NCBI GenBank assembly: GCA_030524455.1
Contig: JAUNGT010000019.1
Location: 1-53,534, forward strand
From: Eubacteriales bacterium
GTDB lineage: Bacteria > Bacillota > Clostridia > Lachnospirales > Lachnospiraceae
Length of the DNA stretch: 53,534 bases
Reading direction: 5' to 3'
In this document: piece by piece, positions 1-8,059 of the stretch
Layout of the letters: every line of letters starts with the position of its first letter
How positions within the stretch are numbered: the stretch's first letter is position 1
Position numbers and translations under genes: made by a program
Notes under the pieces: model-generated
What the model saw: the letters and a program-made list of their open reading frames with translations, nothing else
The model's database searches: none
Told to the model about the DNA's origin: nothing

Positions 1-54
1 CTGAGGTATTTTCAATTTTCAACATCCACATTTTTTATTATACAGGAAGCTCCC

Positions 55-936
55 TTATCCTTTCACACTTCCCACGGTCATGCCCTTTACAAAATATTTC
101 TGCGCAAACGGATACACCAGCATGATCGGGATCAGGGAAATAAAGATCTGCGCGCACCGAATTGTCCGGTCATCGATCATGGACAGCATTTTGAACTCCT
201 CTATACTCAAAAGACTCATATCTCTCTGCACTACTACCGTATACAAAAAGGACGCCAGCGGATAGCTTTCCGGAAAATTTGAAAAAATCAGACCATCAAA
301 GTAGCTGTTCCAATGCGTGATAAAGGTAAAAAGCGTCAGCGTCGCAATGGATGGCTTTGCACACGGCACAAATATCCGGAAACAGGTCTGGAACTGATTT
401 GCCCCGTCAATCAAAGCGGCTTCCTCCAGCTCCTTGGGAATTCCCCTGAAGAAATTCAGCATCAGCACAATATTATACACAGGCACCGCCATAGGCAGAA
501 TCAATGACCAGATGGTATCCATCAAATGCAGGTTCTGGATCAGCAAATATCCGGGAATTAATCCGCCGGAAAACAACATAGTGAAGAAAAACAGCCATGT
601 GTAAACCCCTCTGATCCGAAGCTGCTTTTTCTCCTTTGACAAAGGATAGGCTGTCAGGATTGTAATCATCATGGTAAGCGGAACGCCGATCAGTACTCTT
701 TTGGCAGAAACAAAAAGAGAATTCCAAAAATCTTTTTTCCCGATCACATACTCATATGCGTTGGCGTTGAATTCAACAGGCCACACAGATACCTTTCCTG
801 CGGAAACCGCCGTGGCGCTTGAAAACGACATTGCCAGAATATTGATCAGCGGAAATAAACACGCTGCCGCCAGCAGCGTCAAAACCGTATAATTCATCAC
901 CTGGAACGCAATTCGTCCCCTGGACATTTTTCTCAT
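55..936 (-). CDS. Sugar ABC transporter permease, LplC/YtcP type (CUT1)
   Basis: This is a 293-residue inner-membrane permease of a CUT1 carbohydrate importer. It has about six hydrophobic segments. The cytoplasmic EAA loop that contacts the ATPase is visible near residue 170 (EEAALIDGAN, then a downstream proline). The C-terminus, FVKGMTVGSVKG, is typical of the LplC/YtcP branch. The start is fixed by AGGAGGGG about 6 bases upstream of the ATG. The gene lies 12 bases after the partner permease and is third in the order binding protein - permease - permease. The substrate cannot be read from sequence; relatives take up oligosaccharides. No ATPase gene is present, so a shared MsmX-like ATPase elsewhere probably powers it (inference). 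Confidence 0.93.
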   Translation of the reverse strand: MRKMSRGRIAFQVMNYTVLTLLAAACLFPLINILAMSFSSATAVSAGKVSVWPVEFNANAYEYVIGKKDFWNSLFVSAKRVLIGVPLTMMITILTAYPLSKEKKQLRIRGVYTWLFFFTMLFSGGLIPGYLLIQNLHLMDTIWSLILPMAVPVYNIVLMLNFFRGIPKELEEAALIDGANQFQTCFRIFVPCAKPSIATLTLFTFITHWNSYFDGLIFSNFPESYPLASFLYTVVVQRDMSLLSIEEFKMLSMIDDRTIRCAQIFISLIPIMLVYPFAQKYFVKGMTVGSVKG

Positions 937-948
937 AGCAGTCCCCTC

Positions 949-1884
949 CTAGAAAATCCGATAATCTGCAAATTTATAAGCCAGGAAATAGGATACGGAA
1001 ATAAATACCGTTGAAATTACAGACTTAAACAAACCGACCGCCGTGGCCGGTCCATACTGTGCATCGATCAGACCCAACCGGTACACAAAGGTATCCAGAA
1101 TATCGCCCGATTCGTACACCGCCTTGCTGTACAGGTTAAACACCTGATCAAAGCCTGCATTCAGCACATTCCCCAGACTCAAAACGAGCATCAGCACAAT
1201 GATCATCCGCATTCCGGGAAGCGTTACATGCCAGGTCTGCTTCCACCGGTTCGCCCCGTCGATGGATGCCGCCTCATACAGATCCGTGTCGATCGTCAAA
1301 ATGGCAGCCAGGTATACAATCGCTCCGTATCCGAAATTTTTCCAGACATCCGTGAGGATCAGGGTTGGCTGAAAATACCGGTTGTCTCCCAGGAAAAATA
1401 TATTTTTCCCTCCAAGAGCCGTTATGAGCTGATTGACAATTCCCGTACTCGGGGAAAGCAGGTCAAGGAAAATACCGCCCAAAACCACCCATGACAGAAA
1501 GTAAGGCAAATAGACAATCGTTTGTACCGTCCTTTTGAATCCGTTTCTGTGAATTTCATTTAAAAGAAGCGCGAACGCAATCGGGACGACCAATCCCAAA
1601 AGGATTTTCCAGAAGGCGATAACGATCGTATTTTTCAATGCCTGCTCAAAGCCCGGAAGGCTGAACACATAAGAAAAGTTCTGAAGGCCTACCCACTGCT
1701 GATCTCCAAACATCCCTTTGCTTGGAATAAAATTCTGAAAAGCGATGACCAGACCGGCCATCGGCGTATAGCTAAAGACCGCAATCAGAATAAGCCCCGG
1801 AACCAACATCAGATGCAACGGCAGCTCCCTTTTAAAAACAGCCCGCGTATATTTGCTTTTCCCCTTCTTTTTGTTTGCCGACAT
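949..1884 (-). CDS. Sugar ABC transporter permease, LplB type (CUT1)
   Basis: This 311-residue permease is the partner of the LplC-type protein downstream. It has a positively charged N-terminus, about six membrane segments and an EAA loop (YEAASIDGANRWKQTW). The C-terminus, FADYRIF, is the usual ending of LplB-type permeases. I chose the ATG at 1884 because GGAGG lies 8 bases upstream; an in-frame ATG six bases earlier sits only two bases from the same site. The upstream gene is the lipoprotein binding protein, 93 bases away. Family and membrane role are sure; the transported sugar is unknown. Confidence 0.92.
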   Translation of the reverse strand: MSANKKKGKSKYTRAVFKRELPLHLMLVPGLILIAVFSYTPMAGLVIAFQNFIPSKGMFGDQQWVGLQNFSYVFSLPGFEQALKNTIVIAFWKILLGLVVPIAFALLLNEIHRNGFKRTVQTIVYLPYFLSWVVLGGIFLDLLSPSTGIVNQLITALGGKNIFFLGDNRYFQPTLILTDVWKNFGYGAIVYLAAILTIDTDLYEAASIDGANRWKQTWHVTLPGMRMIIVLMLVLSLGNVLNAGFDQVFNLYSKAVYESGDILDTFVYRLGLIDAQYGPATAVGLFKSVISTVFISVSYFLAYKFADYRIF

Positions 1885-1977
1885 ACTCATTTCCTCCGTC
1901 AATTTATCTGTCCGCCGGGATAAATGCAGGAGGGACACGTTGTATCCCTCCCGCCAGCTCCCGTATCTGCACTAAAA

Positions 1978-3645
1978 TTATTTCTGATTGGAAGCATACC
2001 ATTCATTTACTTCCGCTGTCATATCATCGCCGCCCGCCGACTTCCAGTTTTCCACAACGGTGTCAAAGGCATCCAGGGATTCCTGCCCCGCGATAATCTT
2101 AATAAAGGTCTGGTCCAGCATATCATCCAGCGTGGATTTTTTGGAGGACATCACCGGCCCGGGCGCGCCTGTAAACTGATCGTATACCAGATTGGTATCA
2201 CCGCCCTCCTGATAGGAAATCAACAGCTGCTGCGAACCGTTTTCACCAAATACCCGGTTCCATCCCCAAAGGGTCTTATCCCCATTCAACGCTGCATAGC
2301 TGTACTCCCACATGCTGTACTGCTCGCCAGACAGATCTCCCGGATCACCTGTTTTTAAGGGCTCTGCAATCGCCTTGGCTGTCACCTGGTTTTTGTTGGG
2401 ACTGTTGATCGTCACCGGGCTCAGACGCCACACGCCTTCCAGACCATTTCCGGGATTCGCATACACGCTGTATTCGTTCTTTTCAGGATCCAGTACTTTT
2501 TCGCAATATAGATTCAGAAGCTCAATCAGTGCTTCCGGATGCTCACAGTTTTTGCTGACCGCAAACCAGCTCGATGTCACCATGTTGATGCCGGGGCTTA
2601 CCGTATCGTCCGCATTCAGCATCGGCAGGGCATACGGCCGAAAATCCGCCTCCGGATCCGCATCGATCACATCCTGCAGAGGATATAAAGCTGTTGCATG
2701 ATAGCCATACAGCGCGCCGCACTTGCCATTTACCAGGGCTTCCTTCGTCTTTTCGTCGTCATTGACATAAAATTCCGGATTGATCAGCCCCTCCTCAAAC
2801 AGCTCGGCCAAACCTCCCAGCGCTTCCTTCATTTCAGGAGTCGTGCTGCCGTATACCAGCTTTCCGGTTCCATCGTCCACCCAGTACTGCGGATAAGCTC
2901 CGTAAGCATTACTCCAGCCCTTGATGTCAAAAAAGTTTCCGTAAAGATTCTCTCCCAACGCCAGACCAATGCTTCCCGCTCCTGCGTGCTCCTGGAATTT
3001 TTTCAGGATTTCCTTTAAATCATCCAGCGTCTTAGGCGCCTGCAGCCCCAATTCGTCCATCCAGTCCTGACGCAGCCATATCATCTGAGCAGATTCCAGA
3101 TCACAGTCCACAAAGGGAATCCCGTACTGAACACCGTCATAGGTAGCCGCAGTAATGCAGGCATCTCCTGCTGACCCAATCAGTTCCTTAACAAAATCGC
3201 TGGCATATTCATCAAAATAAGGCTTAATGTCTACGACCAGATCCGCCTCTACAAGCTGCTTTAACGTCGTCTTGTCAACCTGAACAATATCCGGAATCGT
3301 CCCCGCAGCGACAGCCGCATTGAACTTCTGTGTCTGGAGATCTCCGCTGGATGCAATCCATAAATACTGGATATCATAGCCCAGACGTTCTGCGATCAGA
3401 TCCGTCCACAAATTGTCGTCGTAGGTCGCTCCCTCCATTTTTGCAAATATGTCCGATTCCATCGTGGAATCCTGCGTTCTGCTGAAGGTCACCGGAATCA
3501 GACCGTCCTGCGTTGTCTCCGTCTCCCCGTTGTCCCCGGTTTTTGCAGCCTCAGCAGTCCCTTCATCCGCTGTGGAGCTACAGCCTGCAAGGGCGGAAAG
3601 AGCCATCACCCCTGACAACAGCATTGCCAATGTTCTCTTTTTCAT
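1978..3645 (-). CDS. Sugar-binding lipoprotein of CUT1 ABC transporter (LipO-like)
   Basis: This 555-residue extracellular solute-binding protein has a lipoprotein signal peptide with lipobox LAGC (Cys22). A Ser/Thr/Glu-rich linker follows, then a large type-1 sugar-binding fold of the LipO/YtcQ group. These are longer (about 500-560 residues) than maltose-binding proteins. A strong AAGGAGG site precedes the ATG. It is the first gene of the transporter operon. The upstream region has a TATAAT -10 with no recognisable -35, which fits activation by the adjacent AraC proteins (inference). The C-terminal ASNQK tail is normal for the group. The ligand is unknown. Confidence 0.93.
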   Translation of the reverse strand: MKKRTLAMLLSGVMALSALAGCSSTADEGTAEAAKTGDNGETETTQDGLIPVTFSRTQDSTMESDIFAKMEGATYDDNLWTDLIAERLGYDIQYLWIASSGDLQTQKFNAAVAAGTIPDIVQVDKTTLKQLVEADLVVDIKPYFDEYASDFVKELIGSAGDACITAATYDGVQYGIPFVDCDLESAQMIWLRQDWMDELGLQAPKTLDDLKEILKKFQEHAGAGSIGLALGENLYGNFFDIKGWSNAYGAYPQYWVDDGTGKLVYGSTTPEMKEALGGLAELFEEGLINPEFYVNDDEKTKEALVNGKCGALYGYHATALYPLQDVIDADPEADFRPYALPMLNADDTVSPGINMVTSSWFAVSKNCEHPEALIELLNLYCEKVLDPEKNEYSVYANPGNGLEGVWRLSPVTINSPNKNQVTAKAIAEPLKTGDPGDLSGEQYSMWEYSYAALNGDKTLWGWNRVFGENGSQQLLISYQEGGDTNLVYDQFTGAPGPVMSSKKSTLDDMLDQTFIKIIAGQESLDAFDTVVENWKSAGGDDMTAEVNEWYASNQK

Positions 3646-3685
3646 CTATTTTTCCTCCTTGATATATTGACGATACAATCAGCTA

Positions 3686-3697
3686 TTTTCCGGAAAA
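3686..3697. promoter_or_regulatory. Perfect 12-bp palindrome in the leader of the sugar-binding protein gene
   Basis: TTTTCCGGAAAA is a perfect palindrome about 50 bases upstream of the start codon. It lies downstream of the candidate -10 box, so it would be in the transcribed leader. It could be a repressor operator or chance. I see no second copy in the window. Confidence 0.3.
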
Positions 3698-3721
3698 TCG
3701 TTGTATGTTTTGTATGAGTTA

Positions 3722-3770
3722 ATTATACTTCTTGTTTTTGTTTAGGGCACTCTATTGACAACTTGTTTTT
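3722..3770 (-). promoter_or_regulatory. Candidate AraC-dependent promoter of the sugar transporter operon
   Basis: On the minus strand a TATAAT -10 box occupies 3722-3727, with no good -35 at the right distance. The 9-mer AAAAACAAG occurs twice in the same orientation (3731-3739 and 3762-3770), 31 bp apart, close to three helical turns. The proximal copy overlaps the -35 zone. Direct repeats on the same helix face next to a missing -35 are what AraC-type activators use. The link to the two adjacent AraC genes is inference. Confidence 0.4.
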
Positions 3771-3783
3771 TATGACCTTTTTG

Positions 3784-4818
3784 TCAAATTAGTATTCTAC
3801 CTCCAATCTGGTGGTATTCCTGCGGTGTTTTGGAGAAATATCCCTTGAACGCGTGATAAAAATTAGTCAGATTTGTGTAGCCCGTTTCTTCCATAATCCG
3901 CTCGACGCTCCAATCCGTATTCAAAAGCAGCCAGGCGGCGCGGCGCATCCGCAGATCGCGGAGCAGGTATTGATAAGAGTAGCCGCTCTCCTCCAGGATA
4001 TATCGTTTTATTTCATTTTCCTGCATTCCAAAACGGTCTGAAAGCTCCCGAAGCGTGATTGTCTTTAAATGGCTCCTGATCATCTGAATCATGGCGGGAA
4101 ACACATAGGTTCCCTCCGGCAGCCCGTCAAAGCTCTGCAGTTCCCCCAAATGATCCCTCATCACCATCCCCAAAAAGATTTCCATATAGCTCTTCATCAA
4201 AAGTCTGCTTGCCTTCGAGCCGCGGGCAGACTCATCATACATTCGCTCCGCCCAAAGATCCAGGTTTCTGTCCTTTCGACTGTGAAACAACAGCAGGCGG
4301 TTGCTGTGACTGGTATACAATAGCTTCCAGAAAAATTCTGTCAAAATATTCTGCTCCAGCAAAATTCCTGAGAACGTTTCCGAAAACGAGCTTGTACGCA
4401 TCAGAATATTGATGACAATATCTGAATCCCCATACGAAAACACGGCATGTCTGACCTGCGGCGCTACCACGCAAAGATTTCCCTCCTCCATCCGGTAAAC
4501 CGTATCCCTCAGACAGACATCCGCGCTCCCTCTCATGCAGTAAATAATTTTAATAAATTCCAGACGGTGCACAAAGGGAGGGCCGTAGCGAAGGTTATGA
4601 AAACAAACCACTTCTCTGTTTTCCGCAAAAAAATCCTCCTCCGTCATGACATTCTTTATCATGGACGGAGGCTCCTCCGGAATCTGCCCGATCCCCTTAC
4701 GACGAAATCTTCTTACCATTTCCGCCCAGTCCTCCACAGGCTCTCTCCAGAGCTGTGGCTCCATCCTGTAGAGCTGTTTATACAAAAGCTCCTCTTTCGA
4801 CATATGCTCTAACTGCAT
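3784..4818 (-). CDS. AraC-family regulator with N-terminal cupin-like sensor
   Basis: This 344-residue transcription factor has two parts. An N-terminal region includes a cupin-like segment (about residues 80-150, with RLEFIKIIYCMRG and APQVRHAVFSYG). A C-terminal AraC DNA-binding domain of two helix-turn-helices spans about 240-340. The second HTH carries the usual hallmark (VERIMEETGYTNLTNFYHAFKGYF, then TPQEYH). It resembles the neighbouring 376-residue AraC protein throughout, including the N-terminal leader, so the two look like old tandem duplicates. It lies 13 bases downstream of that gene and just upstream of the sugar transporter, its likely target. Confidence 0.9.
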   Translation of the reverse strand: MQLEHMSKEELLYKQLYRMEPQLWREPVEDWAEMVRRFRRKGIGQIPEEPPSMIKNVMTEEDFFAENREVVCFHNLRYGPPFVHRLEFIKIIYCMRGSADVCLRDTVYRMEEGNLCVVAPQVRHAVFSYGDSDIVINILMRTSSFSETFSGILLEQNILTEFFWKLLYTSHSNRLLLFHSRKDRNLDLWAERMYDESARGSKASRLLMKSYMEIFLGMVMRDHLGELQSFDGLPEGTYVFPAMIQMIRSHLKTITLRELSDRFGMQENEIKRYILEESGYSYQYLLRDLRMRRAAWLLLNTDWSVERIMEETGYTNLTNFYHAFKGYFSKTPQEYHQIGGRILI

Positions 4819-4831
4819 TTCTTCCCCCGTC

Positions 4832-5962
4832 CTAATAGGTCAATTCTGTATTTCTGAATCCGAAACTTCTGCTCTTCTTCCGGTAGCGCATCGGACTCAT
4901 GCCAAAGCTTTCTTTAAAATTACGGAAGAATATACTTTGATCTGTATATCCGATCAGATCGCAGATCCTCTGTACGCTGCATTCCGTACTGACCAGAAGC
5001 TCCTTCGCCTTCTCCAGCTTCATTTCTCTCAAAATCTGACTGAAGGTGTACCCTGTCTCTTTTCTCAGATATCGGCTCAAATATCCTTCGCTTACCGCAA
5101 ACTCTCCCGCCATACGGCTCAGGTCAACCGATGCAACATTCCTTCTCATATACTGCAGATAACCCGGAAGGGGAAAATACCCCTCTTTCTTTTTTCCTTC
5201 CGGCCTTCCGCGGCGGATCAGACTTTCCGCCCTCCGCTTATCCGGATCCATTTTTTCTTCCCATCGAAGGATATACGCAAAAACAGACAGCATCATGCTT
5301 TTCATAATCAATCCGCTTTTGACGGATTTGTGCGTGGCTTCCTCATACAGCTCCATCACGCTCTCCTCTAAAAGGGGCGTCCTGCATCCGGAAAAAATCA
5401 CAAACTCTCCTCCCGGCTTTTGATAAAGCATTCGCCAGAAAAAATCCGCGATTACCCCTCCGTCGCTGATTTCCAAAAGCTCCGGAAACGCTTTTGAAAA
5501 AGTGCTTCTCCGGATCAAAAGATTCAGCACAATATCCTCGTCGCCGCAGGAAAAAACCGCCTGCTCTACTCCAGGGGCCACAATACAGACGCTTCCCTCC
5601 GGCATCTCATATCGATTCTCAGCTGCGAAAAAGCTGCAGTTTCCCCGGAACACATAAATCACCTTAACAAATTCCAGCCGATGCAAAAAAGCCGGGCAGT
5701 ATCTGGCATTTACGACAATGCTGACCTCACCCGGCATTTTGCTCAAAAAGAATTCGTCCTCCGAAAAAAAGCTCGATATAGGGGTCGGAGCGGTCTCGGT
5801 AAGCAGATTCCTGCAGACGCCGTTCCCGGCAAAGCGTCCGCAGAATTCCTCCCAGCTCCTGACCGGTTTTTCAAAGGCCTCGGGGCAATACAGATACAGA
5901 CGCCGGTACAAAGAGCCCTCGTCCGGCTTTCCAAGTTCCGCCAGAAACGCTTCCCTCTCCAT
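4832..5962 (-). CDS. AraC-family regulator, second paralogue, coupled to hemZ
   Basis: This 376-residue AraC regulator has a cupin-like N-terminal sensor (RLEFVKVIYVFRGN, APGVEQAVFSCG) and a C-terminal double HTH (VQRICDLIGYTDQSIFFRNFKESFG, then SPMRYRK). I place the start at the ATG at 5962, whose A is also the last base of the hemZ TGA (TGATG). GGAGG lies about 4 bases upstream, so translation is probably coupled to hemZ. A GTG three bases earlier is possible. A sugar-transporter regulator riding on a housekeeping operon is unusual. The effector is unknown, probably the sugar carried by the downstream transporter. Confidence 0.88.
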   Translation of the reverse strand: MEREAFLAELGKPDEGSLYRRLYLYCPEAFEKPVRSWEEFCGRFAGNGVCRNLLTETAPTPISSFFSEDEFFLSKMPGEVSIVVNARYCPAFLHRLEFVKVIYVFRGNCSFFAAENRYEMPEGSVCIVAPGVEQAVFSCGDEDIVLNLLIRRSTFSKAFPELLEISDGGVIADFFWRMLYQKPGGEFVIFSGCRTPLLEESVMELYEEATHKSVKSGLIMKSMMLSVFAYILRWEEKMDPDKRRAESLIRRGRPEGKKKEGYFPLPGYLQYMRRNVASVDLSRMAGEFAVSEGYLSRYLRKETGYTFSQILREMKLEKAKELLVSTECSVQRICDLIGYTDQSIFFRNFKESFGMSPMRYRKKSRSFGFRNTELTY

Positions 5963-7407
5963 CACCCCTCCAGCAGTCTGCGCTTTCTCTCAATCATCTC
6001 GTCCACCTTCCCAATATACATCCCCACATCCTTCACGCTGTCGCAGCGTTCGATGCGCCCGTCAGGGAACACGGCCTTGGAAATGGTGCCTGCTCCCAGC
6101 GCCAGGATCGACTGCTTTTCCTCCATGATCAGGATGTTGTAAATGCCCGCCTTGCCGGGCCTTGCATAGCCTACGTTCTCAAAGTTGCCGGACATGTTTT
6201 TCTGACGGTAGAGATAATAGGGCTCCATTCCCATTTCCCGGGCGCCCCGGGCGGCGATCTCCATCGTCTCCTCCGTATTGTGCAGGGATTCGATGCTGTT
6301 TTCCAGGATCCACTGACTTAAACGGGACGCCCGCTTGATCGCCAGGGAATGGACGGTCAGGCTGTCCGGGGACAGCTCCTTTACCCGGCGGATCGTCCTG
6401 TCCACATCCTCCAGGCTCTCCCCCGGCAGGCCCAGGATCAGGTCCATGTTGATATTGTCAAAGCCCTCCCGGCGCGCCATCAAAAAGGCGTCCACCGCCT
6501 GCTCCACCGTATGTCTGCGGCCGATAATATCCAGCGTCTCCTGCTTCATGGTCTGGGGATTGACGGAAATGCGTGTCACCCCGAAGCGTTTCAGAACCCG
6601 CAGCTTTTCTGCGGTGATGCTGTCTGCCCTGCCCGCCTCCACGGTAAATTCCCGGACATTTGACCAGTCCAGGGTAGCTTTGAGCTTGGACAAAAGCCGT
6701 TCCAGCTCCTCCGGCTCCAGTGTCGTGGGGGTGCCGCCGCCGATATAAACGCTGTCCAGCACCTTGCCGGCACAGGCCGTTTTCACAAAGTCAATCTCCT
6801 TTTCCAGCGCGGTAAGATAGTCCGCCACGCGGTTTTTCCAGGCGCGGATAGGAAAGGAGGTGAAGGAACAGTACAGGCAGGTGGTCGGGCAAAACGGAAT
6901 TCCGATGTAAAGGCTATAGCCCTCCTCGTAATGAATGCCCGACAGAATCCGCTGCTCCCGGCGGGCAATCTCCACCGAGAGGGACGCCTTCCCGGCAGAG
7001 CACAGGTAAACATCCCGCATATAGCGCTCCGTCTCCCCGTCGCTTTTTCCCTGCTCTAAAAGCTGCATGGCGATCCGGGTGGGACGGATCCCGGTGAGCG
7101 TGCCCCAGGGAAGACATTTGCCCGTCTCCTCCGAAAGCAGCCCGTAAAGCAGGCGCTTCAACTCGTTTTTTACATTCACCCGGTCCGACGGATCCTGAAG
7201 CGCTGTCGTTTTTTCCCGTCCGTCCCGGATACCTGCCCGGATGCCTTCGGCCTTAAAGTCCACGAAAAGCGCCGGCAAGCCGGCGCTGCTTTCTTCCTCT
7301 TTTGTTCCCTCAACGAATACCTTGACCTCCTGCTCCGGATAAAATGCCTTTACCAGAGAATGGATGTCGTATGCGTATCGATCCTCGTTCAATGTCACGA
7401 TAATCAT
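5962..7407 (-). CDS. hemZ: HemZ-like radical SAM coproporphyrinogen III dehydrogenase family protein
   Basis: This 481-residue radical SAM enzyme has the [4Fe-4S] motif FCPTTCLYC (Cys173, Cys177, Cys180). It also has the HemN/HemW-like YIGGGTPT, LGLPGES and VHSLAIKRASRL motifs. The long N-terminal extension before the radical SAM barrel is typical of the HemZ branch. The family converts coproporphyrinogen III to protoporphyrinogen IX without oxygen, though many members have uncertain substrates. I start at the ATG at 7407, four bases after the metallo-hydrolase stop; a longer reading would run back into that gene. It belongs to the apt - relA - MBL - hemZ operon typical of Lachnospiraceae. 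Confidence 0.9.
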   Translation of the reverse strand: MIIVTLNEDRYAYDIHSLVKAFYPEQEVKVFVEGTKEEESSAGLPALFVDFKAEGIRAGIRDGREKTTALQDPSDRVNVKNELKRLLYGLLSEETGKCLPWGTLTGIRPTRIAMQLLEQGKSDGETERYMRDVYLCSAGKASLSVEIARREQRILSGIHYEEGYSLYIGIPFCPTTCLYCSFTSFPIRAWKNRVADYLTALEKEIDFVKTACAGKVLDSVYIGGGTPTTLEPEELERLLSKLKATLDWSNVREFTVEAGRADSITAEKLRVLKRFGVTRISVNPQTMKQETLDIIGRRHTVEQAVDAFLMARREGFDNINMDLILGLPGESLEDVDRTIRRVKELSPDSLTVHSLAIKRASRLSQWILENSIESLHNTEETMEIAARGAREMGMEPYYLYRQKNMSGNFENVGYARPGKAGIYNILIMEEKQSILALGAGTISKAVFPDGRIERCDSVKDVGMYIGKVDEMIERKRRLLEG

Positions 7408-7411
7408 TTTT

Positions 7412-8044
7412 TTACTGGCAGTAGGGATTGTACTGCTTCTCCCTTCCGATTGTGGTGGCCTCCCCGTGTCCCGGATAAACCTTTGTCTCGTCCGGCAGCA
7501 CAAAGAGCCTTTCTTTGATGGAGCGCACCAGCTTGCTCATGCTCCCCGTGGGAAAATCCGTGCGTCCGACAGACTCCGCAAACAGGGTATCCCCGGACAG
7601 CAAAAGCCCCGCCTCCTTGCAATAATAGCAGCAGCCTCCCACCGTATGTCCCGGCGTGGCGATCACCTGCAGGGAAATCCCCGCAAAGCAGAGCTCCTGC
7701 CCGTCCGTCAGCCACTCGTCCGGCTCAATGGTGACCTTCGCCCCCATCTGGGCGGACACATTCACATAGGGATCCCGGCAGAGCACCTTCTCCGCCTCCA
7801 GCGCATAAATTTTGGCGCCGGACAGCTTCCGCAGCTCCTCCGCCCCGCCAATGTGATCAAAATGCGCATGTGTCAGAAGGATCGCCGCCACGGAAAAGCC
7901 GTTCCGGCCAAGCGTTTCATAAATATCCTTTCCCCGGTCGCCCGGATCTGTGACGATCGTCTCCGACGCGCCCTCCCGGTACAAAAAATAGCAATTAGTG
8001 GCGCAGACTCCAAGAGTCATGCGCCCGATTTTGATCTCTGACAT
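7412..8044 (-). CDS. MBL-fold metallo-hydrolase, glyoxalase II-like
   Basis: This 210-residue protein has the full metallo-beta-lactamase metal motif: THAHFDHIGG (His59, His61, Asp63, His64), the ATPGHT histidine near residue 130, and the GDTLF aspartate. The C-terminal VYPGHGEATTIG segment is typical of short glyoxalase II-like (YcbL/GloB-like) hydrolases. Its likely role is thioester or related ester hydrolysis in the cytoplasm; the exact substrate is not predictable. It sits 15 bases after relA and 4 bases before hemZ, an order common in Clostridia. Confidence 0.93.
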   Translation of the reverse strand: MSEIKIGRMTLGVCATNCYFLYREGASETIVTDPGDRGKDIYETLGRNGFSVAAILLTHAHFDHIGGAEELRKLSGAKIYALEAEKVLCRDPYVNVSAQMGAKVTIEPDEWLTDGQELCFAGISLQVIATPGHTVGGCCYYCKEAGLLLSGDTLFAESVGRTDFPTGSMSKLVRSIKERLFVLPDETKVYPGHGEATTIGREKQYNPYCQ

Positions 8045-8059
8045 AGATTTTCCTTTCTC

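Noticed and set aside
2..31. A possible start of another gene leaving the window on the minus strand (MWMLKIENTS)
   Set aside because: Only about ten codons are visible and the nearest ribosome-like site is about 20 bases away.
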